The notes: generated by a model not told the origin, from the sequence alone. DNA of 14,662 bases from RGIG6374 sp045600965 (GCA_045600965.1 JAZRYW010000044.1:1-14662), one strand, 5' to 3'. Shown: positions 7,252 to 14,022, counted from the first letter of the stretch. Numbers and translations: made by a program.

Positions 7252-8510
7252 TTGTTTCTGAGTTTATAGAGTCTGGCAGCCTGCTGCGCGGCGTTTTTCC
7301 TTATCTGCTCCTCTCCGGGAACCCGGCGGCCGCTCATAAGCACCTTTCCGTTGACAATCACGGTGTCGATGCAACTGCTGTTGGCTGAATATATGAAATT
7401 GGCCTTGAAGTTGAAGTCCGGAATGAATTCCGTGGAATCAGTATTCACCAGTATGATGTCCGCAAGCCTGCCTTCCTCCACAGCTCCGGCATTAAGGCCG
7501 AGCGCTCTGGCGGCGTTACGGGTGGACATCGCAAGGGCCTCGTCGATGGGCAGGGCCTGAGGATCCCTGCGCCACGCCTTCTGGACAAGAGCGCAGGTCT
7601 TGACGGCTTCCCTCATATCGAGATTGTTGGAGGATGCACAGCCGTCAGTGCCTATGCAGATGTTGGCACCGGCCTGACGCAGGTCGTCGAAACGGAAGCA
7701 ATATCCTGACGCGAGTTTGAGATTCGAATTGACATTGTAGGCGACATTGACCCTGTGGTTTCCGAGTATCTCAACGTCCTTGTCATCAAGCCATACGCAG
7801 TGAGCGGCCACCACATTGCTGCCGAACACTCCCAGGTCGTCGAGATATTTCACGGGTGACTTGCCGGAGAGCTTGATGCAGTCCGCGCATTCCGATTCGG
7901 TCTCGGAAAGGTGGATGTGAAGTATCTTGCCAAGTTTGCGCGCCTGCTCGGCGCTCCACGCGAAGGCCTCGTCGCTGACGGTGTACTGTGCGTGGCTGGC
8001 GATATGCATCTGCGCAAGGTCACTCTCCCACTGGCGTGCGTTTTCCAGACTTGCCAGACAGGCGTCCTTGGTCCGTTCGATTCCGGAGACATCCCTGCCG
8101 TCAAGTATGACGTGGGTGTGGTATGCCCTGACACCCATCTCCTGCGATGCCTTCACGGCAATCTCAGGCTTCCAGTACATATCGAAATAGCAGGTTGTTC
8201 CGTTCTTTATCATTTCCAGGGCAGCGAGTTTCGTCCCCCAGTAGATCATATCGTCATCAATCAGATCCTCATAAGACCAGATAAGTTGAAGCCATTTCTG
8301 CAGAGGGAGGTCCTCACCCAGCCCGCGCAGAAGAGTCATTGCCGCGTGGGTATGGGTGTTGATGAAACCTGGCAGCGCTGTCATACCCTTCCCGTCAATC
8401 ACCTCCGCGCCCTCAGCCTCGAGAGAGTGTCCGATCTTGGAAATAACCTTGCCGTCAATTAGGATATCTGCATTACGGCCGGCAAGGACAACGTTCTTAA
8501 TCAGTATCAT
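7248..8510 (-). CDS. mtaD: 5-methylthioadenosine / S-adenosylhomocysteine deaminase
   Basis: This is an amidohydrolase-superfamily enzyme predicted to deaminate 5'-methylthioadenosine, and possibly S-adenosylhomocysteine or 5'-deoxyadenosine, to the inosine form. It matches the Thermotoga MtaD pattern: metal ligands His53 and His55 in NTHTHAAM, His200 in HIHLSETE, and Asp289 in IGTDGCASSNN, with catalytic Glu203 and His237 in AAHCVW. The 420-residue length is normal. It is the first gene of a tightly packed operon with a phosphorylase and mtnA, which points to methylthioadenosine rather than guanine or cytosine compounds as the substrate. The region upstream of the ATG carries paired TTTCGCA inverted repeats, one ending five bases before the start codon, so transcriptional or leader control is likely. 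Confidence 0.93.
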   Translation of the reverse strand: MILIKNVVLAGRNADILIDGKVISKIGHSLEAEGAEVIDGKGMTALPGFINTHTHAAMTLLRGLGEDLPLQKWLQLIWSYEDLIDDDMIYWGTKLAALEMIKNGTTCYFDMYWKPEIAVKASQEMGVRAYHTHVILDGRDVSGIERTKDACLASLENARQWESDLAQMHIASHAQYTVSDEAFAWSAEQARKLGKILHIHLSETESECADCIKLSGKSPVKYLDDLGVFGSNVVAAHCVWLDDKDVEILGNHRVNVAYNVNSNLKLASGYCFRFDDLRQAGANICIGTDGCASSNNLDMREAVKTCALVQKAWRRDPQALPIDEALAMSTRNAARALGLNAGAVEEGRLADIILVNTDSTEFIPDFNFKANFIYSANSSCIDTVIVNGKVLMSGRRVPGEEQIRKNAAQQAARLYKLRNK

Positions 8511-8515
8511 AACTC

Positions 8516-8658
8516 AAGTTTCGCAAGTATTTATGTCGTTGATAACCAAAGTGAAGTGAGAACTTGCGAAACTTTTCCCCTCCGCACTTTCTTATTTTTC
8601 CCCATCCCTGAAACGGCCTGACGGCCTCTGAATAAGGTAGTTTCGCATTTGCGAAACT
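8516..8658. promoter_or_regulatory. Four TTTCGCA half-sites arranged as inverted repeats
   Basis: AAGTTTCGCAAGT at 8516-8528 and its exact reverse complement at 8562-8574 form a 13+13 bp inverted repeat with a 33-bp spacer, just upstream of mtaD. About 65 bp further, AGTTTCGCA at 8639-8647 and TGCGAAACT at 8650-8658 form a 9+9 bp palindrome with a 2-bp spacer. The shared core AGTTTCGCA occurs four times in about 140 bp of the intergenic region between mtaD and the small plus-strand gene. This looks like operator sites for a DNA-binding regulator. The pair next to mtaD could alternatively form an RNA stem just before the start codon. Confidence 0.6.
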
Positions 8659-8737
8659 TGATGTCACAATCTCAAGAATTATGAATTTATAGACATTTAT
8701 TATAGCAAAAATAGCAATAATTTCCTAATATTGTTAC

Positions 8738-8763
8738 AAAATAGGATATAAACATCCTATTTT
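8738..8763. promoter_or_regulatory. 10+10 bp inverted repeat at the small-gene promoter
   Basis: AAAATAGGAT (8738-8747) and ATCCTATTTT (8754-8763) form a perfect 10-bp inverted repeat around a 6-base spacer. It ends three bases before the -7 element at 8767 and therefore covers the spacer up to about the -33 position. This placement is that of an operator where a bound protein would block RNA polymerase. The arms are A+T rich, so a weak terminator for incoming transcription cannot be excluded. Confidence 0.5.
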
Positions 8764-8766
8764 TCA

Positions 8767-8774
8767 TACTTTTG
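8767..8774 (+). promoter_or_regulatory. -7 promoter element, four bases before the ATG
   Basis: TACTTTTG matches the Bacteroidota -7 consensus TAnnTTTG exactly and lies four bases upstream of the ATG at 8779. Transcription would start essentially at the start codon, giving a leaderless mRNA as proposed for recQ. No good -33 TTTG is seen at the usual spacing; the inverted repeat occupies that place. Confidence 0.6.
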
Positions 8775-8778
8775 TCGT

Positions 8779-8961
8779 ATGAAAAAATTGTTTCTGAAAA
8801 TAAAGACCTGGTATACGTCTCAAGACTACACCGTCCGGGCCTTCCTGTGGATTGCTCTGATATGCATAATAGGCATCGCGCTGAGGTGGGATGCAGTCAC
8901 GGAAGGGATAAGAAGAGGCTTTGAGTTCTACTCTCCCGGCGGAGAGACTAACGGCCGCTGA
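8779..8961 (+). CDS. Small single-pass membrane protein, unknown function
   Basis: This 60-residue protein has a basic N-terminus (MKKLFLKIKTW), one hydrophobic segment at about 22-35 (FLWIALICIIGIAL) and a short charged tail, so it should be an inner-membrane protein with one span. I do not recognise a family with a known function. Reality is supported by its own consensus promoter, plausible amino acid composition and an otherwise unexplained gap between flanking minus-strand operons. Its last 14 bp overlap the end of the convergent HD hydrolase gene. An operator-like inverted repeat sits at its promoter, so it may be a regulated small protein. Confidence 0.75.
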   Translation: MKKLFLKIKTWYTSQDYTVRAFLWIALICIIGIALRWDAVTEGIRRGFEFYSPGGETNGR

Positions 8962-9529
8962 ATACGGAATCGATAAGGGAAACGAATTCCCTGTAGGCAA
9001 ACGTGTCGGACAGGTCTGAAAGCGAAGCCGCCAGACCCCGGTAATGCCATTCGTGCTCCGAGCGTTCCGTAACGTGGAAAATGTTCCACAACCCGTCGCC
9101 CTTGACGGCGTAATCTCGGGCTATCGCCCTCATATTGGACAATTTGTCACCCATTGCGACTATCTTGGAGTCAAGGCTTTCCGCAGCCAGACGGTCGATA
9201 GCCGCCTGTTTCCTGTCGTGCCAGGTTTCCTGTTCGCTCTTTCCGGCAATCATCTCGTCGCTCTCGGACGCAACGATACCGGCTATCCTGTCGGAAAATT
9301 CACGGCGGATATCCTCCACGGTGACATCCGTGTCCTCGACGGTGTCGTGAAGCACGGCGGCGGCAAGAAGTTCCTGATCGGGAGTGATGGTGGACACTAT
9401 CTCCATAGCTTCCATAGGATGAACGATATAGGGAAAGCCCTTCCCTCTCCTTTCGGTATTGGAATGCGCCTTGACCGCGAACATTATCGCCTTGTCGAGA
9501 AGGCCTGTTTCAAGATATTTGTTAGCCAT
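8948..9529 (-). CDS. Stand-alone HD-domain (p)ppGpp hydrolase
   Basis: This is predicted to be a small alarmone hydrolase (MESH1/SAH type) that removes the 3'-pyrophosphate of (p)ppGpp using a metal ion. The 193-residue protein is only the HD domain of the RelA/SpoT family. Its key residues align with Rel of Streptococcus: Arg28 (R44), His37 (H53), His61-Asp62 (H77-D78), Glu65-Asp66 (E81-D82), Asp128 (D144) and Asn132 (N148), all with identical spacings. Hydrolase activity is therefore expected; this is inference, and other nucleotides could be the substrate. It begins 10 bp after the synthetase stop and is the last gene of the operon. Its 3' end overlaps the convergent small membrane gene by 14 bp. 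Confidence 0.9.
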   Translation of the reverse strand: MANKYLETGLLDKAIMFAVKAHSNTERRGKGFPYIVHPMEAMEIVSTITPDQELLAAAVLHDTVEDTDVTVEDIRREFSDRIAGIVASESDEMIAGKSEQETWHDRKQAAIDRLAAESLDSKIVAMGDKLSNMRAIARDYAVKGDGLWNIFHVTERSEHEWHYRGLAASLSDLSDTFAYREFVSLIDSVFSGR

Positions 9530-9539
9530 CTTTTAAACC

Positions 9540-10634
9540 TTACTGCTTGTTCATAAACGATAGATGGGATGCCTGGCCGAGTACAAGCTCCGCTCGGGTG
9601 ACATTATAGTCGGACACTCCGTTCAAACAGTCGAAGAACTGCACCAGGCCTTTCTTGCCCACGCCGTTCAGGAGAAGATACACTATGCAGAGGTTCTGAA
9701 TGGCCACGGTGGATGATATGATATCCAGATCAGTGCCGCCTATCCGGTGAAGCGCAAGTTCGAATGCAGGTTCGGAATAGTCCCTTATGAGGGTGTCGAC
9801 ATCGGTCAGCATCTTGAATCCGATTGACTTGAATACGGCCAGATACGGCTGCACAGGGGCCTGAACGATCTCCGCCTGGTTGATGGCCGCAATGCGACGG
9901 GTCAGCTGTCCGAACGGATCGAGCTGAAGATAGCTGTTGAACGTATCCCCATCCAGAGGGACATCCTCGAACCTGCAGTCGGCGACAAGGTTCTGAACCC
10001 TGCGTCTGTAATCCGTTATGGAAGTCCTTATCCTGGAGAATTCATCATCGGCAAGTTCCAGCATACCGGCAAGCCGGTTGAGGGTGCGGAGATACTCGCG
10101 CGGCACTTCCACATCCGACTTGTACCCTGTATCGTGATATATGCTCGCCCACATATGCTGAAGTGTGGTACGCAACTGTATCTCGAATCTGAACCGGTTG
10201 ATGTCAGGACAGGAAGCATCCTTGAGCAGAGTCTCAGGTATCCTGCAGATGTAGTGCAGGGAGTTGTATCCGAAACTGTCAAGCTGGTGCATCTTCCTCT
10301 TGTCAACGGAATTCTCCCAGTCGATTTCAAAAAGATTACCGGCGATGGCGGCAATCTTGTCGACATCGTCGGTATAGAGAGTCACGACACGCAAGCCCAC
10401 AATGTCGGTAACGTCCTCGAGGGAAGCGTACTTCGATCCTTTCAGGGCAAGCTTGCCGGAAAGACTGGACTCCGTCTTTATCCGCGATTCAAGGGCAGTG
10501 ACCATAAGTCCGTTGTCCGCAATGCCTTGCCTGACGGCAGACACAGCGAACTCGCGCATTCTTTCAAACGTCGCGAGGGAAGCACGGTAATCATCAAGAA
10601 TCGCCTCGGAATGGGAGTCCAGGCTGTAACCCAT
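9540..10634 (-). CDS. Stand-alone RelA/SpoT-type (p)ppGpp synthetase with unknown C-terminal region
   Basis: This is predicted to transfer pyrophosphate from ATP to GDP or GTP, making the alarmone (p)ppGpp. The synthetase domain (about 45-175) keeps residues matching Rel of Streptococcus: Arg51 and Lys61 in RIKTESSLSGKL, Asp77 in TDIVGLRVV, Tyr123 and His127 in FGYNSLHY, and Glu151 in FEIQLRT, followed by LQHMWASIYHDTGYK. No HD, TGS or ACT domain is present. The C-terminal about 185 residues look alpha-helical and match nothing I recognise; they might sense a partner. I chose the ATG at 10634, two bases after the STAS stop; a TTG at 10640 overlapping that stop is an alternative. The HD hydrolase follows after 10 bp. 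Confidence 0.9.
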   Translation of the reverse strand: MGYSLDSHSEAILDDYRASLATFERMREFAVSAVRQGIADNGLMVTALESRIKTESSLSGKLALKGSKYASLEDVTDIVGLRVVTLYTDDVDKIAAIAGNLFEIDWENSVDKRKMHQLDSFGYNSLHYICRIPETLLKDASCPDINRFRFEIQLRTTLQHMWASIYHDTGYKSDVEVPREYLRTLNRLAGMLELADDEFSRIRTSITDYRRRVQNLVADCRFEDVPLDGDTFNSYLQLDPFGQLTRRIAAINQAEIVQAPVQPYLAVFKSIGFKMLTDVDTLIRDYSEPAFELALHRIGGTDLDIISSTVAIQNLCIVYLLLNGVGKKGLVQFFDCLNGVSDYNVTRAELVLGQASHLSFMNKQ

Positions 10635-10636
10635 CG

Positions 10637-10939
10637 TCAAAGTATCTTGATGATGTTTGAGAATCCGGTGATGTCAAACACTTCCTTGACCTGGGGCTTC
10701 ATATTGACGAGCGCCAATGAGCCGTGATGTGCGTTGACACTCTTCTGAAGCATAAGGAACATTCTCAATCCCTGGCTGGAAGTGTAATCCATATTGGTAC
10801 AGTCCATTTCAATCTCGGGAGCTTCGGCTTCCATAAGGGGGGCGAGATCTTTCTGGAACTGATCCGCATTTGTAGTGTCAACACGTCCGGCAAGGGCCAC
10901 TGAGTACTTGTTGTTGTCTTTGGTAATTGTTACGTCCAT
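10637..10939 (-). CDS. STAS-domain anti-sigma factor antagonist (RsbV/SpoIIAA-like)
   Basis: This 100-residue protein is a single STAS domain. In partner switching, such a protein binds an RsbW-type kinase and frees its target; phosphorylation by that kinase blocks the binding. The segment MDYTSSQGLRMFLML at 50-64 corresponds to the DSSGLG or DSTGLG phosphorylation loop, and Ser55 aligns with the phosphorylated serine of RsbV. The kinase-like gene lies 49 bp upstream, and the stop is two bases before the synthetase ATG, so STAS and synthetase translation are probably coupled. That coupling suggests, but does not prove, that the STAS protein could affect alarmone synthesis. Confidence 0.92.
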   Translation of the reverse strand: MDVTITKDNNKYSVALAGRVDTTNADQFQKDLAPLMEAEAPEIEMDCTNMDYTSSQGLRMFLMLQKSVNAHHGSLALVNMKPQVKEVFDITGFSNIIKIL

Positions 10940-10988
10940 TGTTATAGATATTGATTGTTATTGTTGAGATATTAACTTCCAAACGGGG

Positions 10989-11384
10989 CTAATGATTCTT
11001 AGACATTTTCAGCACATTGCACGAATCCTCGAACACATACTCCACAGAATCCATCATCTGCTTGCAGAGGAAGATTCCCAGCCCTCCAATCTGTCTGTCC
11101 TCGGCGGACAGGGTGATGTCGGGATCCGGTTTTGCCAGGGGATCGAAAGGCGTACCGCCGTCACGGAAAGTCATCAGAACTGAATTTCCGTCATTCTCGA
11201 CCGAAACCTCCAGCCATCCGTTTCCGTCAGGGTATGCATAGTTGCACACGTTTTCAACGATTTCCTCAACGCACAGCCTGACCTTGAACTGAAGTTCATC
11301 GTCAGCAGGCATTTCGGGAGCGGCAAGTATAGCGTCAACTATTTCCGCGCATCTGCCTTCAATAGGTTTGAAAATGTTTCTCAT
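10989..11384 (-). CDS. RsbW/SpoIIAB-like serine kinase, anti-sigma type ATPase
   Basis: This 131-residue protein is a GHKL-type HATPase_c domain of the RsbW/SpoIIAB class. These proteins phosphorylate a STAS partner and sequester a sigma factor or other target. Visible motifs are the N box EEIVENVCNYAYP near 40-52, the G1 box FRDGGTPFDPL near 73-83, and the G2 box IGGLGIFLCKQMMDS near 98-112. The likely substrate is the STAS protein encoded next. No sigma factor gene and no PP2C (RsbU-type) phosphatase gene is in the window, so the rest of the circuit must lie elsewhere or the target is not a sigma factor. The gene starts 12 bp after the carbonic anhydrase-like gene. Confidence 0.9.
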   Translation of the reverse strand: MRNIFKPIEGRCAEIVDAILAAPEMPADDELQFKVRLCVEEIVENVCNYAYPDGNGWLEVSVENDGNSVLMTFRDGGTPFDPLAKPDPDITLSAEDRQIGGLGIFLCKQMMDSVEYVFEDSCNVLKMSKNH

Positions 11385-11396
11385 ATAGTCGAAATG

Positions 11397-11930
11397 TTAC
11401 TTATCCATATCCTTGTAGTCATCAGAAAGGAACCATTCCTTGTAAAGCATATAGCCTCCGGCATTCCTGGTGGCTTTTTCGAAAATCTCTTCGGATGCAT
11501 CCTTGACCTTCCTGGCCGGGACGCCGGCATACACTCCGGGTTCGAGCACCTGATTGCTGAGCACCACGCTGCCGGCGGCGATGATGGTCCCGTCAGGAAT
11601 CACCGCACCGTCAAGCAGGATCGCGCCCATACCTACCAGGACGTTGTTGCCGACCGTCGCGCCGTGGATCACGGCATTGTGCCCGACGGAAACGTCATTG
11701 CCTATCTTCACTACGGAGCGCTGATAGAGCATGTGCAGGACTGCGCCGTCCTGTATGTTCACACGGTCGCCTATGGTTATTGTGTTCACGTCGCCGCGCA
11801 GCACGGCACCATACCAGATGCTGCAGTTGTCGCCTATGGTCACGTCACCGCAGACAACCGCATTGTCGGCAAGGAAACAGCCCTTGCCTATCTTCGGGAT
11901 GAAGCCTCTGACCTGTTTTACTATTGCCAT
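11397..11930 (-). CDS. Gamma carbonic anhydrase-like hexapeptide-repeat protein
   Basis: This 177-residue protein of the YrdA/gamma carbonic anhydrase family folds as a left-handed beta helix built from hexapeptide repeats, visible from about 20 to 140 (for example IGDNCS, IGDRVN, IGNDVS, VGNNVL). His66, His84 and His89 are the expected metal ligands from two subunits of a trimer; the 5-residue spacing of the last two equals Cam His117/His122. The extended acidic loop of Cam is missing, as in most bacterial homologues, so carbonic anhydrase activity is uncertain. The ATG is one base after the rny stop (TGATATG), indicating translational coupling. Confidence 0.92.
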   Translation of the reverse strand: MAIVKQVRGFIPKIGKGCFLADNAVVCGDVTIGDNCSIWYGAVLRGDVNTITIGDRVNIQDGAVLHMLYQRSVVKIGNDVSVGHNAVIHGATVGNNVLVGMGAILLDGAVIPDGTIIAAGSVVLSNQVLEPGVYAGVPARKVKDASEEIFEKATRNAGGYMLYKEWFLSDDYKDMDK

Positions 11931-11931
11931 A

Positions 11932-13467
11932 TCACTTTGCGAACGCTACCGCCCTGGTTTCGCGGATAACCGTAATCTTGACCTGTCCGGGATAAACCAT
12001 CTCATCCTGTATCTTCTTTGCTATATCGGATGAAAGTATCTCCACATCCTTGTCGGAAACCTGATCGGCGCCTACGATGACGCGGAGCTCACGGCCGGCC
12101 TGTATTGCATATGTCTTGGTGACGCCGGGATATGAAAGCGCTATGTCCTCCATATCCTTCAGGCGCTTTATGTACGATTCTATCACTTCGCGGCGGGCGC
12201 CGGGACGTGCGCCGGAAATGGCGTCGGAGACGAGCACGAGCGGCGCGATGAGCGATTCCATCTCCACTTCCTCGTGGTGTGCGCCGATTGCGTTGCAGAT
12301 TTCGGGTTTCTCCTTGTATTTCTCAGCTATCTTCATACCGAGTATTGCGTGCGGGAGCTCGTGTTCCTCCTCAGAAACCTTTCCGATATCGTGGAGAAGG
12401 CCGGCCCTCTTGGCAGCCTTGGGGTTGAGACCGAGTTCGGCGGCCATAGTCGCGCAGATGTTGGCCACTTCACGTGAATGCTGCAGAAGATTCTGCCCGT
12501 AAGACGAACGGTATTTCATACGGCCTATCAGCCTGATGAGCTCGACGTTGAGCCCGTGCACGCCGAGGTCTATGCAGGTGCGTTTTCCGGTCTCCATTAT
12601 TTCCTCCTCGAGCTGCTTCTGGACCTTGGTCACAACCTCCTCTATCCTTGCAGGATGAATGCGGCCGTCGGAGACAAGCTGATGAAGGGCGAGTCTTGCC
12701 ACTTCCCTCCTTACAGGGTCGAAAGCCGAAAGAAGGATGGCCTCGGGAGTATCATCGACAACTATCTCCACTCCTGTCGCAGCCTCGAGAGCGCGGATGT
12801 TGCGTCCTTCACGGCCGATGATGCGGCCCTTGACCTCATCGTTCTCGATATTGAACACCGTCACTGCGTTCTCGATTGCAGTCTCGGGCGCCGTACGCTG
12901 TATGGTATTGATCACTATTCTTTTAGCCTCCTTTGCGGCAGTCAGCCTGGCCTCGTCCATAACGTCGTTGATATAGGACATAGCCTGTGTCTTGGCTTCC
13001 GATTTCATCTGCTCCACAAGCTGGTTGCGGGCATCTTCCGCTGTCATTCCCGCCACTTCCTCGAGCTTGGCGATAGCCTGTTCGCGGAGTTTGTCGTATT
13101 CCTCCGACTTGCGGGCGAGCTTGTCCGACTGGACTTTCAGGGACTCACGCTGCTGCTCTATCTCCTTCTGCTTCCTTCCAAGTTCGGAATTCTGCTGATT
13201 GAGAGCCATTTCACGCTGCTTGAGCTTGTTCTCGGTCTGCTGTATCTGGGCGTTCTTCTCATTGATGAAGTTCTCGTGGTCACTCTTGAGCTGCAGGAAG
13301 CGTTCCTTGGCCTGGAATATCTTTTCCTTCTTTATGCTCTCCCCTTCCGCTTCGGCATCCTTGATGATGCGGTTGGCCTTATTCTTCAGAAGGACCCTTT
13401 CCACAAAGTAGTAAACCACAATTGCCGCAAGTGCGGAAAGAGCCGCTGTTATTATCGTCGTTTCCAT
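11932..13467 (-). CDS. rny: Ribonuclease Y
   Basis: RNase Y is a membrane-anchored endoribonuclease that starts bulk mRNA decay. The 511-residue protein shows the full layout: an N-terminal transmembrane helix (about 5-22), a long coiled coil (about 30-180), a KH RNA-binding domain with GRIIGREGRNIRALE at 214-228, and an HD domain with LLHDIGK (His359-Asp360), further metal-ligand candidates His330 and His397/His398, and Asp415 in VSDAISGARPG. Length and order are typical. It is the first protein gene of the run leading to the alarmone genes. A structured RNA, probably 6S, ends about 45 bases upstream, and no clean TAnnTTTG promoter is seen between that RNA and the ATG. Confidence 0.97.
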   Translation of the reverse strand: METTIITAALSALAAIVVYYFVERVLLKNKANRIIKDAEAEGESIKKEKIFQAKERFLQLKSDHENFINEKNAQIQQTENKLKQREMALNQQNSELGRKQKEIEQQRESLKVQSDKLARKSEEYDKLREQAIAKLEEVAGMTAEDARNQLVEQMKSEAKTQAMSYINDVMDEARLTAAKEAKRIVINTIQRTAPETAIENAVTVFNIENDEVKGRIIGREGRNIRALEAATGVEIVVDDTPEAILLSAFDPVRREVARLALHQLVSDGRIHPARIEEVVTKVQKQLEEEIMETGKRTCIDLGVHGLNVELIRLIGRMKYRSSYGQNLLQHSREVANICATMAAELGLNPKAAKRAGLLHDIGKVSEEEHELPHAILGMKIAEKYKEKPEICNAIGAHHEEVEMESLIAPLVLVSDAISGARPGARREVIESYIKRLKDMEDIALSYPGVTKTYAIQAGRELRVIVGADQVSDKDVEILSSDIAKKIQDEMVYPGQVKITVIRETRAVAFAK

Positions 13468-13511
13468 TGAATTGTTAGTTTTTGTTGCAGCAGAGACCTT
13501 GCAGTATTTGG

Positions 13512-13717
13512 AAAAAAGCCGTTAGCTGCTGTCCATACGGAAAAATCTTAAATTGATAAGATTTGAGTGCCGATGGTTCGACGCAAACTTCCAACGTCAT
13601 ATCCGCATAAGCGGGATATAATCCCCCGGAGGGTAACTGGTGGCCTGTTTTTGTCTATCGAGACAGCTCGGATTACGTTTAGTAAGTGTTGATTTTCGAA
13701 GGAGAGTGCTAACGGCT
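13512..13717 (-). ncRNA. ssrS: Probable 6S RNA
   Basis: On the minus strand, directly at the zapA stop codon, AGCCGTTAGC (13717-13708) pairs perfectly with GCTAACGGCT (13526-13517) to close a roughly 200-nt domain, followed at once by a T-run (13517-13512). Inside are a hairpin AATCTTA/TAAGATT (13563-13544), GCTGTC/GACAGC pairing next to the closing stem, and an apical hairpin ATATC-CGC-TTAT-GCG-GATAT near 13603-13622. A single rod of this length with a closing stem and terminator, lying just downstream of zapA, fits 6S RNA; ssrS also follows zapA in gammaproteobacteria. 6S RNA binds housekeeping RNA polymerase. The identity is inferred from shape and place, not from a covariance search. Confidence 0.65.
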
Positions 13718-14021
13718 AAGCTTTGTTACAAGTATTGGTTATGTATTGATCCAACTGACTGTCGAGGATTTCCATACGGGAAGCCAGGTCCCCGATGCGG
13801 AGAGTCTCCTGCTCCAGGTCATACTGCCCGACCGCCATTTCAAGCAGCGCTATGGAAAGCGCGTCCTGATCATCCCGGTTGGCATAGGTCTTCTGAATCC
13901 TGCGTGCGCGCTCATTGATCCTGTCTACGGCGTTCCTCACCGAGGACTCTATGGACGGAGTGACACTCAACGGGTATACCCTGTCAAGAATCTTGATATG
14001 TATCTTCTGCTTTTCCTCCAT
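13716..14021 (-). CDS. zapA: Cell division protein ZapA
   Basis: ZapA binds FtsZ and promotes Z-ring bundling at midcell. The 101-residue protein begins MEEKQKIHIKILDRVYPLSV, the beta-strand start typical of ZapA, and continues with SSVRNAVDRINERARRIQKTY and a C-terminal coiled coil (DLASRMEILDSQLDQYI). I chose the ATG at 14021, one base after the upstream stop (TGATATG, the same arrangement as rny to the carbonic anhydrase-like gene). An ATG at 14030 with an 8-bp overlap is an alternative, and one at 14054 is unlikely. The last base of its stop codon is already in the closing stem of the structured RNA. Confidence 0.88.
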   Translation of the reverse strand: MEEKQKIHIKILDRVYPLSVTPSIESSVRNAVDRINERARRIQKTYANRDDQDALSIALLEMAVGQYDLEQETLRIGDLASRMEILDSQLDQYITNTCNKA

Positions 14022-14022
14022 A

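Noticed and set aside
8619..8632. GGCC-TGAC-GGCC hairpin as a terminator in the mtaD upstream region
   Set aside because: The stem is only four base pairs and no T-run follows on either strand.
8948..10634. Toxin-antitoxin (toxSAS) interpretation of the synthetase/hydrolase pair
   Set aside because: The synthetase is longer than described toxic small synthetases and sits in a housekeeping-like operon with rny and a partner-switch module; possible, but regulation fits the context better.
9540..10640. TTG start at 10640 for the alarmone synthetase
   Set aside because: An ATG two codons later at 10634, two bases after the STAS stop, is a more ordinary start and loses nothing of the domain.
12478..13470. 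Plus-strand open frame of 330 codons opposite rny
   Set aside because: Long, leucine-rich antisense of the rny coiled-coil and KH region; rny has every family motif on the other strand.
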